Source: Candidatus Sumerlaeota bacterium (GTDB lineage: Bacteria > Sumerlaeota > Sumerlaeia > Sumerlaeales > Sumerlaeaceae). Taken from it: DNA of 64,000 bases. How positions within the stretch are numbered: the stretch's first letter is position 1; the number at the start of each line of letters is the position of its first letter. A program made the translations under genes and the position numbers. The stretch is taken from contig JAPLSQ010000061.1 in the NCBI GenBank assembly GCA_026398535.1, forward strand, positions 1 through 64,000, written 5' to 3'. Below the pieces are notes generated by a model, which was given only the letters and a program-made list of their open reading frames with translations, did not search any database and was not told where the DNA came from. This document shows, piece by piece, positions 45,033-52,877 of the stretch.

Positions 45033-46682
45033 TCACGAGCCATAGATGTCGCGGTAACGCGAGCGCTTCATGCGGTTGAACTGGAATTTGATGATCCCGA
45101 AAATGATGAGCAGAACGGGGACGCTTGCAATGACAATGATCTGGGCGGCGCGCGCCTGCACCTCGGTGTATCCGCTTTTGAGCACGGCGTTTTCGGCGCG
45201 CTTTGAGCGCAACGAGATCATCTCTCCGCCGCGCGTCAGGGCGTCGGCCACGTTGAGCAGGAAGAGCGCGTTGATCTGGCCGTCGCCGCGGGCGATGACA
45301 TCGTTGATGAACGCGAACGAGCTTCCCGCCACCACGACGCGCGCTTCAGGCGGACTGTTGAGCTTGACCTCGCTGGCCGCCACCGTGCGCGTTGTGCCGT
45401 TATCCTCGGTGATCACGGGCGGATCGGCCACGGCATAGCGGCTTTCCAGCGGCCCGGAAACCGACATGACGAGGTTGAACGAATCAAGCTTGTCACCGCG
45501 CGGCGGAGGCTTGACCTTCTGCTGGTCGAGCTCGAACGTCTGCTCCTGTTTCTTCGAGCGGTTGGACGTCTGCGCCAGCACCTCGATGGTGCCGCTCGTG
45601 CCGTGTTCGCTCTTAGACACGCTCGACGAGTAAATGAAAACCAGCCTCGGCAGTTTGCGGGTGATGATGGAATCCTGGTTGAGGTCCGTGACCTCGATGA
45701 TGAACGGATTGCGCGATGCCACCAAGCCGCGCATCGTCATGAAGTTTTGCTGAAGTCCGCGCCCCCAATCCTCGACCACATCCTGGCCGATGCGCAGGCC
45801 GTAGCTCTGCAGAAGCGAGTCGATGGGCGGAGCCTTGGGTTGCGCGCGCCCCGAACGCTGATCGATCTGCACGCCCGACGCCGCGACAAACAGTTTGCCG
45901 CCGCCAATGACGTACTGGTCAATGCGGTAGAGCGCCTCTTCCGAAAGCTCCTCGGGCTGGAACACCATCAGCAGGTTCACATCCTTGAGGTCGTTGAGCT
46001 TTCCCGGCTCAAGGTTCTTGACCGTGTAGCCTTCCTGCTGAAGGAACTGCGGCACAGCGGCATAATTGCCCTGCTCGCCCATAAAGGGATTGCCGCCGGG
46101 GGCGATGATGCCCACTGTGGGGATGTTCACCTGCGCCACCTTGTTGATGGCGCGCGTAAGCTGGTACTCCACGGAGGATTCCGGACGGATGATCGCCACA
46201 ACTTCTTTCCTGCCGCGGTACTGGACAACAAAGCCAAGATAGCCGGCCTTGACGCTCAACTCCGTCGCCGAGGCCTGTTGCATTGCCTGCTCGCGGATAC
46301 CGTCCTGCTCAGCCTGGCGGGCCAGCGTGGGATCAGCTGTCGGATCCTTGAACTCGTAGCGCACGTTGTCCTTCGACGACAGGCGGTACTCATAGAGCAG
46401 ATTGCGCAACTGGTTGCGCTGTTCCGTCCAGTCGGGCGGCGTGTTCTGCTCAGTCGCGTAAACGGTCACGGTGACAAGGTCCTTCAGCGAGCCAAGGAGG
46501 GTTTTCGTGGCGGGGCTGATGGTGTATTGCTTATCGCGTGTGAGATCGAGCCGCATGCGCCCCTGCGATTTCTGGGCAAAGTAATTGATCACGCCGAGGA
46601 CCACAAGGAACAGAATCGTGGCTACGATGACATTTGTTCCGTATTTAAGTTTGCGGGCGGTTTTATCGGTAGGCGTCGCCAT
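45033..46682 (-). CDS. GldG-like protein (gliding/ABC auxiliary component)
   Basis: 549 residues. An N-terminal membrane helix (about 18-34) and a C-terminal helix (AAQIIVIASVPVLLIIFGII) flank a large periplasmic domain. LDLTRDKQYTISPATKTLLGSLKDLVTVTVYATEQ is the family's N-terminal signature, and PTVGIIAPGGNPFMGEQGNYAAVPQFLQQEGY matches the GldG ABC-type auxiliary domain. Together with GldF and GldA it would form an ABC complex of the kind needed for gliding in Bacteroidetes, though many carriers do not glide. No Sec-type leader. The GldF stop lies 7 bases before its start. Confidence 0.92.
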   Translation of the reverse strand: MATPTDKTARKLKYGTNVIVATILFLVVLGVINYFAQKSQGRMRLDLTRDKQYTISPATKTLLGSLKDLVTVTVYATEQNTPPDWTEQRNQLRNLLYEYRLSSKDNVRYEFKDPTADPTLARQAEQDGIREQAMQQASATELSVKAGYLGFVVQYRGRKEVVAIIRPESSVEYQLTRAINKVAQVNIPTVGIIAPGGNPFMGEQGNYAAVPQFLQQEGYTVKNLEPGKLNDLKDVNLLMVFQPEELSEEALYRIDQYVIGGGKLFVAASGVQIDQRSGRAQPKAPPIDSLLQSYGLRIGQDVVEDWGRGLQQNFMTMRGLVASRNPFIIEVTDLNQDSIITRKLPRLVFIYSSSVSKSEHGTSGTIEVLAQTSNRSKKQEQTFELDQQKVKPPPRGDKLDSFNLVMSVSGPLESRYAVADPPVITEDNGTTRTVAASEVKLNSPPEARVVVAGSSFAFINDVIARGDGQINALFLLNVADALTRGGEMISLRSKRAENAVLKSGYTEVQARAAQIIVIASVPVLLIIFGIIKFQFNRMKRSRYRDIYGS

Positions 46683-46689
46683 TGGTGTG

Positions 46690-47418
46690 TCAGCTCCACT
46701 TTCTGCTTTCGATGCTGCGGATATTCAAAAACAGGAAAAACGCGATCACCGAAAGGTAATAGACAATGTCAGGCATGGCCAGGATGCCCCGGTACATGCT
46801 GAGGAAATGCGAGTAAAGGCTGAGCTGCGAGATGACCTCGCCGCCCGGGATGAACGCGGAAATGAACGGAAAGCCGATGATGATCATCCCAAAGGAGATC
46901 GAGCATCCGAGGATGAACGCGATGATCTGGTTCTGCGTCAGGCTGGATGCCCATGCCCCGATGGCAAGAATGCTGGCGCCGAGAAGCGCCGAGCCAAGGT
47001 AGCCGCACCAGACCGGCCCCCAGTCAATGGGGGTTTTTGGATCAACAAACATGTTGATCATCACAGGAATCGGAAAAGTCAGCGCCAGTGCCAGAAGAAC
47101 AAGCACCAGCGAGGCGAAATATTTGCCCAGCACAACCTCCCAGTCGCGCACCGGCAACGTCATCAGCAACTCTTCCGTGCCCGTCTTTTTCTCCTCCGCC
47201 CAAACCCGCATCGCGATGGCGGGAATGAAAAACAGGAACAGCCACGGCACGAAGACGAAAAATCCGCCCATCGAAGCCTGGCCGATGCGGAAAAACAGGC
47301 TCACATAGAAAAACAGGCAGGAGCCAAGAATCAGGAAAATGATGAGGAAGATATAGGTGGACGGCGCGTTGATGAATCCGCCGAACTCCTTCTTGAACAT
47401 TCTCCATATGTTACCCAT
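46690..47418 (-). CDS. GldF-like ABC transporter permease
   Basis: 242 residues with about six membrane helices. The start FKKEFGGFINAPSTYIFLIIFLILGS and the motif RVWAEEKKTGTEELLMTLPVRDWEVVLGKYFASL are typical of GldF/ABC-2-type permeases. It is the membrane partner of the GldA-like ATPase (48234-49160). A lipoprotein gene and a terminator separate the two. An 18-bp palindrome lies just upstream of its start (47447-47464). Confidence 0.92.
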   Translation of the reverse strand: MGNIWRMFKKEFGGFINAPSTYIFLIIFLILGSCLFFYVSLFFRIGQASMGGFFVFVPWLFLFFIPAIAMRVWAEEKKTGTEELLMTLPVRDWEVVLGKYFASLVLVLLALALTFPIPVMINMFVDPKTPIDWGPVWCGYLGSALLGASILAIGAWASSLTQNQIIAFILGCSISFGMIIIGFPFISAFIPGGEVISQLSLYSHFLSMYRGILAMPDIVYYLSVIAFFLFLNIRSIESRKWS

Positions 47419-47446
47419 GGTTCATCCGTTCACTTATTTTGGTGGC

Positions 47447-47464
47447 ACGGGCAATGTTGCCCGT
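47447..47464. promoter_or_regulatory. 18-bp palindrome before gldF-like gene
   Basis: ACGGGCAATGTTGCCCGT is a perfect inverted repeat (8-bp arms, 2-nt centre), 29-46 nt upstream of the ATG at 47418. The short centre suggests a protein-binding site rather than a terminator; the remainder of 47465-47691 shows no gene. Confidence 0.4.
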
Positions 47465-47691
47465 TAAAATAACAACACCGACATGTGCGCTTGTGAAACA
47501 CCAGCCAGAATCATCAGCAAAAATCGGGCCGATAAACACAAAACAACATCCGTGCCGTCATTAAAAAGCGGAAGAAAACTTCATCTTTCCATTTTTGATC
47601 TTTATAAAAAATGGAACCGCGCGCATTCTATCCGATTTCCCTCAGCGTATATCCATATAAATGCTTTTTTTCACCCTATCCCCATCAACAT

Positions 47692-47765
47692 AAAAAAACA
47701 CCGCCACAGGCGGTGAGACAAACATTCCCTTCACCGCCGGCCCGCTCTGTTCGGAGCGGACCGGC
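47692..47765 (-). terminator. Double hairpin terminator of the lipoprotein gene
   Basis: On the minus strand CACCGCC, loop TGT, GGCGGTG (47699-47715) is followed by seven Ts: a strong rho-independent terminator. A second 12-bp hairpin (47736-47765, one G-U pair on the minus strand) precedes it. Together they separate the lipoprotein gene from the gldF-like gene. Confidence 0.85.
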
Positions 47766-47791
47766 GTGATGGGACGCTTATTGTGCCAAGC

Positions 47792-48118
47792 TTATTTGCC
47801 AGGCGCGGTGCCGGTTGTAGCCGGAGCCGCTGGAGCTGGCGCGGCCGGTGTGACCGCCGGTGTTGCCACCGGAGTCTTGGCTGCCACTGGAGCAACTGGC
47901 GCGGCCGGTGTGACCGCCGGTGTTGCCACCGGAGTTTTGGCTGCCACTGGAGCAACTGGCGCGGCCGGTGTGACCGCCGGTGTTGCCACCGGAGTTTTGG
48001 CTGCCACTGGAGCCGCTGTGGGCTTGGCTGGCTCGGGAGGCTTCGGAGGTTCTTCCTGTGCGCATCCGATCAGTCCAAACACACACAGCGCCGTGAGTAA
48101 GAGAAGACCCTGTTTCAT
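47792..48118 (-). CDS. Small lipoprotein with 20-residue tandem repeats
   Basis: About 108 residues from ATG 48118, preceded by GAAAGGA; the open frame extends to 48208. Signal peptide MKQGLLLLTALCVFGLIGC ends in the lipobox LIGC. The mature protein is almost wholly Pro/Ala/Val/Thr: three near-identical 20-residue blocks of APVAAKTPVATPAVTP form a long flexible tether, and the protein ends soon after. Likely a surface or periplasmic tether or spacer. Lies between the GldA-like and GldF-like genes. Confidence 0.85.
   Translation of the reverse strand: MKQGLLLLTALCVFGLIGCAQEEPPKPPEPAKPTAAPVAAKTPVATPAVTPAAPVAPVAAKTPVATPAVTPAAPVAPVAAKTPVATPAVTPAAPAPAAPATTGTAPGK
47836..48013 (-). repeat. 60-bp tandem repeat, three copies, in the lipoprotein gene
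   Basis: The block beginning CTGCCACTGGAGCAACTGGC recurs with an exact 60-bp period; two full copies (47881-47940 and 47941-48000) are identical, and the flanking copy differs by one base over its shared 45 bases. Identity at this level signals recent expansion. Confidence 0.9.
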
Positions 48119-48233
48119 GTTCAATCCGTTCCTTTCAAATAATGATACTGCCACATACGACATCAATATGAGAACCATAAATACGCCCCCGTCAAATAAA
48201 ACTTTCAAGCGCGGAGTCCCAACCAGCGGACTG

Positions 48234-49160
48234 TCAAGTTGTCAGTTCGGCGAACACCTGTTCGAGCGTTGCGCTTTCCTGCCGCAATTCCGCGAGCGAC
48301 CATTTGTTGGCCACGACGGTGTCGAAGACTCTTTCAGCCAATTCGCCGGTTTTCCCGCCGTGCAATTCATAGCGCACGATATTCTCGTCGCGCCCGATGA
48401 CGCGCAAGCTGGAGACGCCTTGGATGGCCGATAATCTTTTTTCGACATCCGCCTCGGGGCCGCGGATGCGCGCGATCACGGAATTGCCGCCGCCGCTGCG
48501 GGCCATGAGCTCGCTCGGTGAGCCCGACGCCACCACACGGCCGTCGCTGATGATGATCGCGCGGTCGCATGTGGCGTTGACTTCCGGCAGGATGTGCGTG
48601 GAAAGAATGACCGTTTTTTCGCGCCCGATTTCGCGGATCAGCTCGCGGATTTCCTTGATCTGGTTCGGGTCCAAGCCGCTCGTCGGCTCGTCAAGAACCA
48701 GAATGTCCGGCTCGTGAATGAGCGCCTGGGCCAAGCCCACGCGCTGGCGGTAGCCCTTCGACAGTTCCCCGATGCATTTTGTCACGGCGCCTTCGAGCCC
48801 CGTCATACCCACCAGTTCGCGGATGCGCTCATGCAGGCGCGAACCGCTGATGCCGCGCATTCCGCCCACAAACTTCAGAAAATCAACCACTGGCATATCG
48901 TTGTAAAGCGGCGCGCTCTCCGGCAGGTAACCGATGCGCTTGCGCACCTCCAGGGAATTATCAAACACATCTAAACCGGCGACATCCACACTGCCAGTGT
49001 CCGCAGTCATGTAACAGGTTAGGATTTTCATCATCGTCGTCTTGCCCGCCCCATTCGGGCCAAGAAAACCCACGATCTCGCCCTTGTTGATGGTAAACGA
49101 CACGCCCCTCAATGCCCGCGTGGAGCCGTAGCTCTTGGTTACGTTGTCTGCCTGTATCAT
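48234..49160 (-). CDS. GldA-like ABC transporter ATPase
   Basis: About 308 residues from ATG 49160; the frame opens at 49220. Walker A GFLGPNGAGKTTMMKIL, Q-loop YLPESAPLYNDMPVVDFLKFV, signature LSKGYRQRVGLAQALI, Walker B ILVLDEPTSGLDP and H-loop ILSTHILPEV are intact. The YLPE...PLY...M segment is typical of GldA/ABC-2 ATPases, and the C-terminal 80 residues match the usual extension. It would power the GldF/GldG complex encoded downstream. Confidence 0.93.
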   Translation of the reverse strand: MIQADNVTKSYGSTRALRGVSFTINKGEIVGFLGPNGAGKTTMMKILTCYMTADTGSVDVAGLDVFDNSLEVRKRIGYLPESAPLYNDMPVVDFLKFVGGMRGISGSRLHERIRELVGMTGLEGAVTKCIGELSKGYRQRVGLAQALIHEPDILVLDEPTSGLDPNQIKEIRELIREIGREKTVILSTHILPEVNATCDRAIIISDGRVVASGSPSELMARSGGGNSVIARIRGPEADVEKRLSAIQGVSSLRVIGRDENIVRYELHGGKTGELAERVFDTVVANKWSLAELRQESATLEQVFAELTT

Positions 49161-49674
49161 TTTCGCCGTCGAAGCTATAGATTGTTGATGCAAAAATTCA
49201 CTATCCTCTTGCTTAAGCACAATCTGTGCCGGAACCCGCCTTGCGCAACAGTTTCACATCGTTAGAACGCATCTTGATTTGATGACATGACAATCCACTA
49301 CGACACACAATGTCCAATAGAGTTCAATCCCTGCGGGGTTGGATCAAAAAAAAGCTTTCTTCCACGGGTTTCAACCGCAGCTATTCACATTCATCCCCCT
49401 CTGGGAATGATGAGTGGTTAATTGATGAATGACGAACTTGTTTGCCTGCAATCAAAGGCTGAAAGAGGGTACAATGCATCGCAACGGATAGCGTGGTCCT
49501 CATTATATGCTCTTTCAACACCCCATTAGCATGCAAGTCTGACCCGCTAAAAACCCTCATCTGCGACATTCTGACACATCTGCATCCCACGAGTATGGAA
49601 ACCGGAAGATGCCTTCATGACATACGCCCCCTAAAGGCGGATTTGGCAGCGAGCAACTAACTTAATGGGCGTTC
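49161..49674. other. Long non-coding stretch without recognised gene
   Basis: Only short, unconvincing reading frames occur (for example 69 codons on the minus strand, 49381-49590). A 7-bp hairpin (CAATCCC/GGGGTTG near 49324) is followed on the + strand by an A-run, so it is not a terminator. No transposase or RNA gene was recognised. It separates the GldA-like gene from uppP, both leftward, and probably contains the gldA promoter. Confidence 0.5.
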
Positions 49675-49739
49675 GGCGGCAGCGCAAGCGGGTTACAGCA
49701 ACCCGCATCTTACGGCGCCGCAGGGCGCGTTTTGCCGCC
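49675..49739. other. Three-stem cruciform-like inverted repeat after uppP
   Basis: An outer stem GGCGGCA (49675-49681)/TGCCGCC (49733-49739) encloses two perfect hairpins: GCGGGTT-ACAGC-AACCCGC (49688-49706) and GCGCC-GCAG-GGCGC (49715-49728). It starts 5 bp beyond the uppP stop codon. Without a T-run it is not a standard terminator. Confidence 0.6.
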
Positions 49740-49744
49740 CGGTG

Positions 49745-50578
49745 TTACCTCATCCAGTGGCGCGAGGCGTAAACCGCGAGCACGATGACGGCGATGATCC
49801 AGCGATAATAGACAAAAATCGCGTAACCGCGCGTCTGGACATAGCGCAGGAGGAACTTGATGGCAATAATGCCGACAATGGCCGAGGTGATGACGCCGAC
49901 GGCGAGAATCACCCGCTGATCGGAATGAAAAAGCGCCTTGAGTTTGAGCAGGACCGCGCCGGCGATGATGGGCGTGCTTAGCAGGAACGAGAAACGCGCG
50001 GCAGCCTCGCGGTTCATTCCGATAAGGAGCGCGGCAAAGATCGTCACGCCGCTGCGCGAGGCGCCAGGAACGAGCGCCAGAGCCTGGGCCGCGCCGATGA
50101 TGAGCGCGCCACGGTAACTCAAGTCGCTCATCTGGCGTTTTTTCGATCCAAGGCGCTCACTCAGCAACAACAACGACCCGAAAACCGACAGGGTCACGGC
50201 AAGAATCCACAGATGTTGCTCATCCTGATAAAAGTATTTCTCGATCGGCCCTTCGAAGAGTTTGCCCACGACAGCCGCGGGAATGGTGGCGGCGATAATC
50301 TTGGGCAGAAGTCCGCCCTTCGGCCCGCCCAGCCAGCGCCGCTGGCGCAGATCGCCGATGTATGAGGCGCAGATGTGCAGCCATTCCCAAAAAAAGTAAA
50401 TGCCGACGGCGAACAGCGTGCCCAAGTGCAGCGCCACATCAAACGCCATTTCATTTTCCATCGCGGGCCACTTGAAAAGCCATGGAACCAGCACAAGATG
50501 GGCGGAACTGCTGACCGGCAGAAACTCCGTCAGCCCCTGCACACTTCCAAGTGTCGCGGCTTGCCAGATGTTAATCAA
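49745..50578 (-). CDS. uppP: Undecaprenyl-diphosphate phosphatase
   Basis: About 277 residues. QGLTEFLPVSSSAHL and PGASRSGVT are the two conserved catalytic motifs of the BacA/UppP family; several membrane helices fit. It regenerates undecaprenyl phosphate, the lipid carrier for peptidoglycan and other glycans, supporting the glycosyltransferase genes nearby. The start is taken as TTG 50578 because GGAG lies 8 nt upstream. The frame opens at another TTG (50647) inside a hairpin (50628-50649), which is a poor initiation site. Confidence 0.9.
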   Translation of the reverse strand: MINIWQAATLGSVQGLTEFLPVSSSAHLVLVPWLFKWPAMENEMAFDVALHLGTLFAVGIYFFWEWLHICASYIGDLRQRRWLGGPKGGLLPKIIAATIPAAVVGKLFEGPIEKYFYQDEQHLWILAVTLSVFGSLLLLSERLGSKKRQMSDLSYRGALIIGAAQALALVPGASRSGVTIFAALLIGMNREAAARFSFLLSTPIIAGAVLLKLKALFHSDQRVILAVGVITSAIVGIIAIKFLLRYVQTRGYAIFVYYRWIIAVIVLAVYASRHWMR

Positions 50579-50627
50579 CGTCCATTCTCCGTTCTTGCCG
50601 TTTGAATCAAATGCCCAAGAAAACAAG

Positions 50628-50649
50628 GGTTGCCTGCCGTTAGGCAACC
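50628..50649 (-). terminator. Leader hairpin upstream of uppP
   Basis: On the minus strand GGTTGCCT, loop AACGGC, AGGCAACC is followed by CTTGTTTTC, a terminator-like hairpin about 50 nt before the uppP start. It could be a 5' attenuator of uppP or the end of a leader RNA. The remaining gap up to 50972 shows no gene, only an AT-rich stretch near 50861-50890 (CAAAATAATAAAAAAATAG). Confidence 0.5.
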
Positions 50650-50972
50650 ACTTTTGCGGAATTTCACCTTCCGATCCGGCGGATTTGGGGCTGATTGAGC
50701 TTCAACATGGTACTGATTATGATTGGCATCGTTCAGTCGCTCATTTGATTCATGGCGGCGTCGGTATACTAACGCGTGGGATAAAAAAAGGTTTTGATGA
50801 AACATCCCGACAGACACGATTTTTATGAGCGCGTAAAGCAAATGATTGCAATGCTCCGCACAAAATAATAAAAAAATAGATTTTTTTGTCAATCGCAGGA
50901 ACCCCGGAAACGAACTGTTGTCAGAATCCGCAGAACAAAAAGAAAATGAAGACAAACTAAAAAGCTTCCAGC

Positions 50973-51047
50973 GACTGTCTACCGACAGTTTCCATAACCT
51001 CCTAACCTCAAGATTAGGCCCTCGGCAAAAGCCGAGGGTCTTTTCTT
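50973..51047 (+). ncRNA. Multi-hairpin leader ending in a strong terminator
   Basis: Three hairpins in a row: ACTGTC-TACC-GACAGT (50974-50989), CCTAA/TTAGG (51001-51018) and CCCTCGGC-AAAA-GCCGAGGG (51019-51038) followed by TCTTTTCTT. The last is a near-perfect rho-independent terminator. The GT4 gene starts 110 nt downstream. The layout fits an attenuator, a riboswitch-like leader or a small RNA; no known class was recognised. Gap 51048-51157 holds no other gene. Confidence 0.5.
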
Positions 51048-51157
51048 ATGAAGCAGACAAAGGACATTTCCATGAATCAGGAAAACCGGCGGTCGCCAAC
51101 ATGCGCGACGGAATCCTGCCTGCCTGATTTTAAATCCCTGCATGAGTTGCGGAGACA

Positions 51158-52270
51158 ATGCGGATAGCGCTTATACATGACTGGCTCAACGGCATGCGCG
51201 GCGGCGAGAAAGTGTTTGAGGTTTTGTGCGAACTGTTTCCGCGGGCTGACGTGTTCACATTGTTTTATGAGCCGTTGAAGGTTTCGCCGCTCATTCGTTC
51301 AATGAAGGTGCGTGAATCCCCCGTGGCGCGGTTTGTGCCGGGCGCGCGCCGTCATTACCGCTGGTTGCTGCCCTTCATGCCGTCAATGATCGAGGCGATG
51401 CGGCTGAAGGATTATGATCTTGCTGTGTCGACATCTCACTGCGTCGCCAAGGGGATCAAGCCCGAACCTGAAAACACGCCCCATGTTTGCTACTGTTTTA
51501 CGCCGATGCGCTATGTGTGGGACAAGTATCATGATTATTTCGGCGACATGCGGCGTCCGTCGTCGTGGCTCATGCCGCTGGCGCGCGAGCCGCTTCAGAA
51601 GTGGGACACGGAAACAGCCGCGGACATCACCCAATTTCTGACAAGTTCGGAATATGTTCGCGGACGCATCCGCGAACACCTTCTGCGCGACGCCCTCGTG
51701 ATTCCCCCGCCGGTTGATTATGCGAAATTTGGTGAAACCGAACGCTCGCCGGGCGATTTCTTCCTGACGGTTTCGGCGCTGGAACCGTACAAGCGCGTGG
51801 ATGTTGCCATCGAGGCGTTCCGCGAGCTCGGTCTGCCGCTGAAAATCGCCGGCAGCGGGACGCGGATGGCGCAATTGCGCCGCGCCGCGCCGCCCAATGT
51901 GGAGTTCCTCGGGTGGGTGAGCGACGAGGCTTTGGCTTCGCTTTATTCCTGCGCGCGCGCGCTCATTTTCCCGCAGGATGAGGATTTCGGGATCGTGCCG
52001 CTCGAGGCAGCCTCAAGCGGGTGCCCCGTGATCGCTTACGGGCATGGCGGCGCCATGGAGACCATCGCCGATGGCGAAACGGGCATCTTCTTCTGCGAGC
52101 AGACGCCGGAGTGTCTGGCGGATGCCGTCCGCGCGTTTCGTCCCGCCGATTTTGACAGCGCGAAGCTTCGCGCGCACGCCCGTCTGTTCGACCGCCCCGT
52201 TTTCAAGCAGCGCATGGCTGACACGCTCTCCTGTTTCATCAGGCCCGGGGCGGAGCGTCCGCCGGCTTGA
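51158..52270 (+). CDS. GT4-family glycosyltransferase
   Basis: 370 residues. MRIALIHDWLNGMRGGEKVFEVL is the usual N-terminal donor-binding loop, CYCFTPMRYVWDKYHDYF follows, VSALEPYKRVDVAIEAF and FPQDEDFGIVPLEAASSGCPVIAYGHGGAMETI are the GT-B nucleotide-sugar-binding motifs with the EX7E pattern. Probably adds a sugar to a lipid-linked or surface glycan in the cytoplasm. ATG 51158 is preceded by GGAG at short spacing. Its 3' end overlaps the convergent plsC by 32 bp. Confidence 0.92.
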   Translation: MRIALIHDWLNGMRGGEKVFEVLCELFPRADVFTLFYEPLKVSPLIRSMKVRESPVARFVPGARRHYRWLLPFMPSMIEAMRLKDYDLAVSTSHCVAKGIKPEPENTPHVCYCFTPMRYVWDKYHDYFGDMRRPSSWLMPLAREPLQKWDTETAADITQFLTSSEYVRGRIREHLLRDALVIPPPVDYAKFGETERSPGDFFLTVSALEPYKRVDVAIEAFRELGLPLKIAGSGTRMAQLRRAAPPNVEFLGWVSDEALASLYSCARALIFPQDEDFGIVPLEAASSGCPVIAYGHGGAMETIADGETGIFFCEQTPECLADAVRAFRPADFDSAKLRAHARLFDRPVFKQRMADTLSCFIRPGAERPPA

Positions 52271-52877
52271 GTTCCGCGATGCGCGCCATCATTTCCGCCG
52301 CAAGCAATTCATAAAGTTCGCGTTTGGAGCCGGTTCCGCTGCGAGCGCCCGATGGCGGGATGAATGGCTTGCCTATATAAATCTTCACCTTGCGGGGGCG
52401 GGGAAAGCCGCGTCCGCGCGGCATGGCGCCGAACGTGCCGTCGAGGTAAACGGGCACGATGGGCGCGCCTGTTATCGCGGCAATCATCGCGGCGCCCGGC
52501 TTGGCCTCCTGAAGCCGGCCATCACGCGTGCGCGTGCCCTCGGGGAATATGATCAGAATGTTTCCCTGGTTGAGAACATCGGCGCACTGGCGCAGGGCCG
52601 CCCGGTCCACGACGCCCCGCCGGATCGGGCGGGCGTTTAGATGGCGGATGAGCCAGCCAAGCAAGGGCACGCTGAAAAGCTCCTCCTTCGCCAGCACATG
52701 GCACTGGCGCGACAGGCGCGCGGCGATGAGCGGCGGATCGAGGTTGCTGGCATGGTTTGAGGCGAGTATGACGGGGCCGCTTGCGGGCACATTGTTCACC
52801 CCGATAACTTCCAAGCGGAACAACAGGCGCGCCGTTATTGAGATACAAAAGCAAACGATATCATAGAAACGGTTCAT
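52239..52877 (-). CDS. plsC: 1-acyl-sn-glycerol-3-phosphate acyltransferase
   Basis: 212 residues. The HX4D motif is NHASNLD, and FPEGTRTRDG is the glycerol-phosphate-binding motif; VYLDGTFGAMPRGRGFPRPRKVKIYIGKPF closes the domain. Makes phosphatidic acid from lysophosphatidic acid. ATG 52877 overlaps the stop of the AroK-Cmk fusion (ATGA), forming an operon with it and aroC. CMP kinase next to PlsC is a common arrangement. Confidence 0.92.
   Translation of the reverse strand: MNRFYDIVCFCISITARLLFRLEVIGVNNVPASGPVILASNHASNLDPPLIAARLSRQCHVLAKEELFSVPLLGWLIRHLNARPIRRGVVDRAALRQCADVLNQGNILIIFPEGTRTRDGRLQEAKPGAAMIAAITGAPIVPVYLDGTFGAMPRGRGFPRPRKVKIYIGKPFIPPSGARSGTGSKRELYELLAAEMMARIAELKPADAPPRA

Noticed and set aside
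47483..47716. A 77-codon + strand frame upstream of the lipoprotein terminator
   Set aside because: It overlaps a strong minus-strand terminator, has no good ribosome-binding site and no recognisable protein features.
49310..49380. A possible CRISPR-like repeat (hairpin near GTTCAATCCCTGCGGGGTTGGAT)
   Set aside because: It occurs once, without spacers or further copies, and no cas gene is present in the window.
49381..49590. A 69-codon minus-strand frame in the gap between the gldA-like gene and uppP
   Set aside because: No ribosome-binding site and no recognised protein motif; likely chance in a non-coding region.
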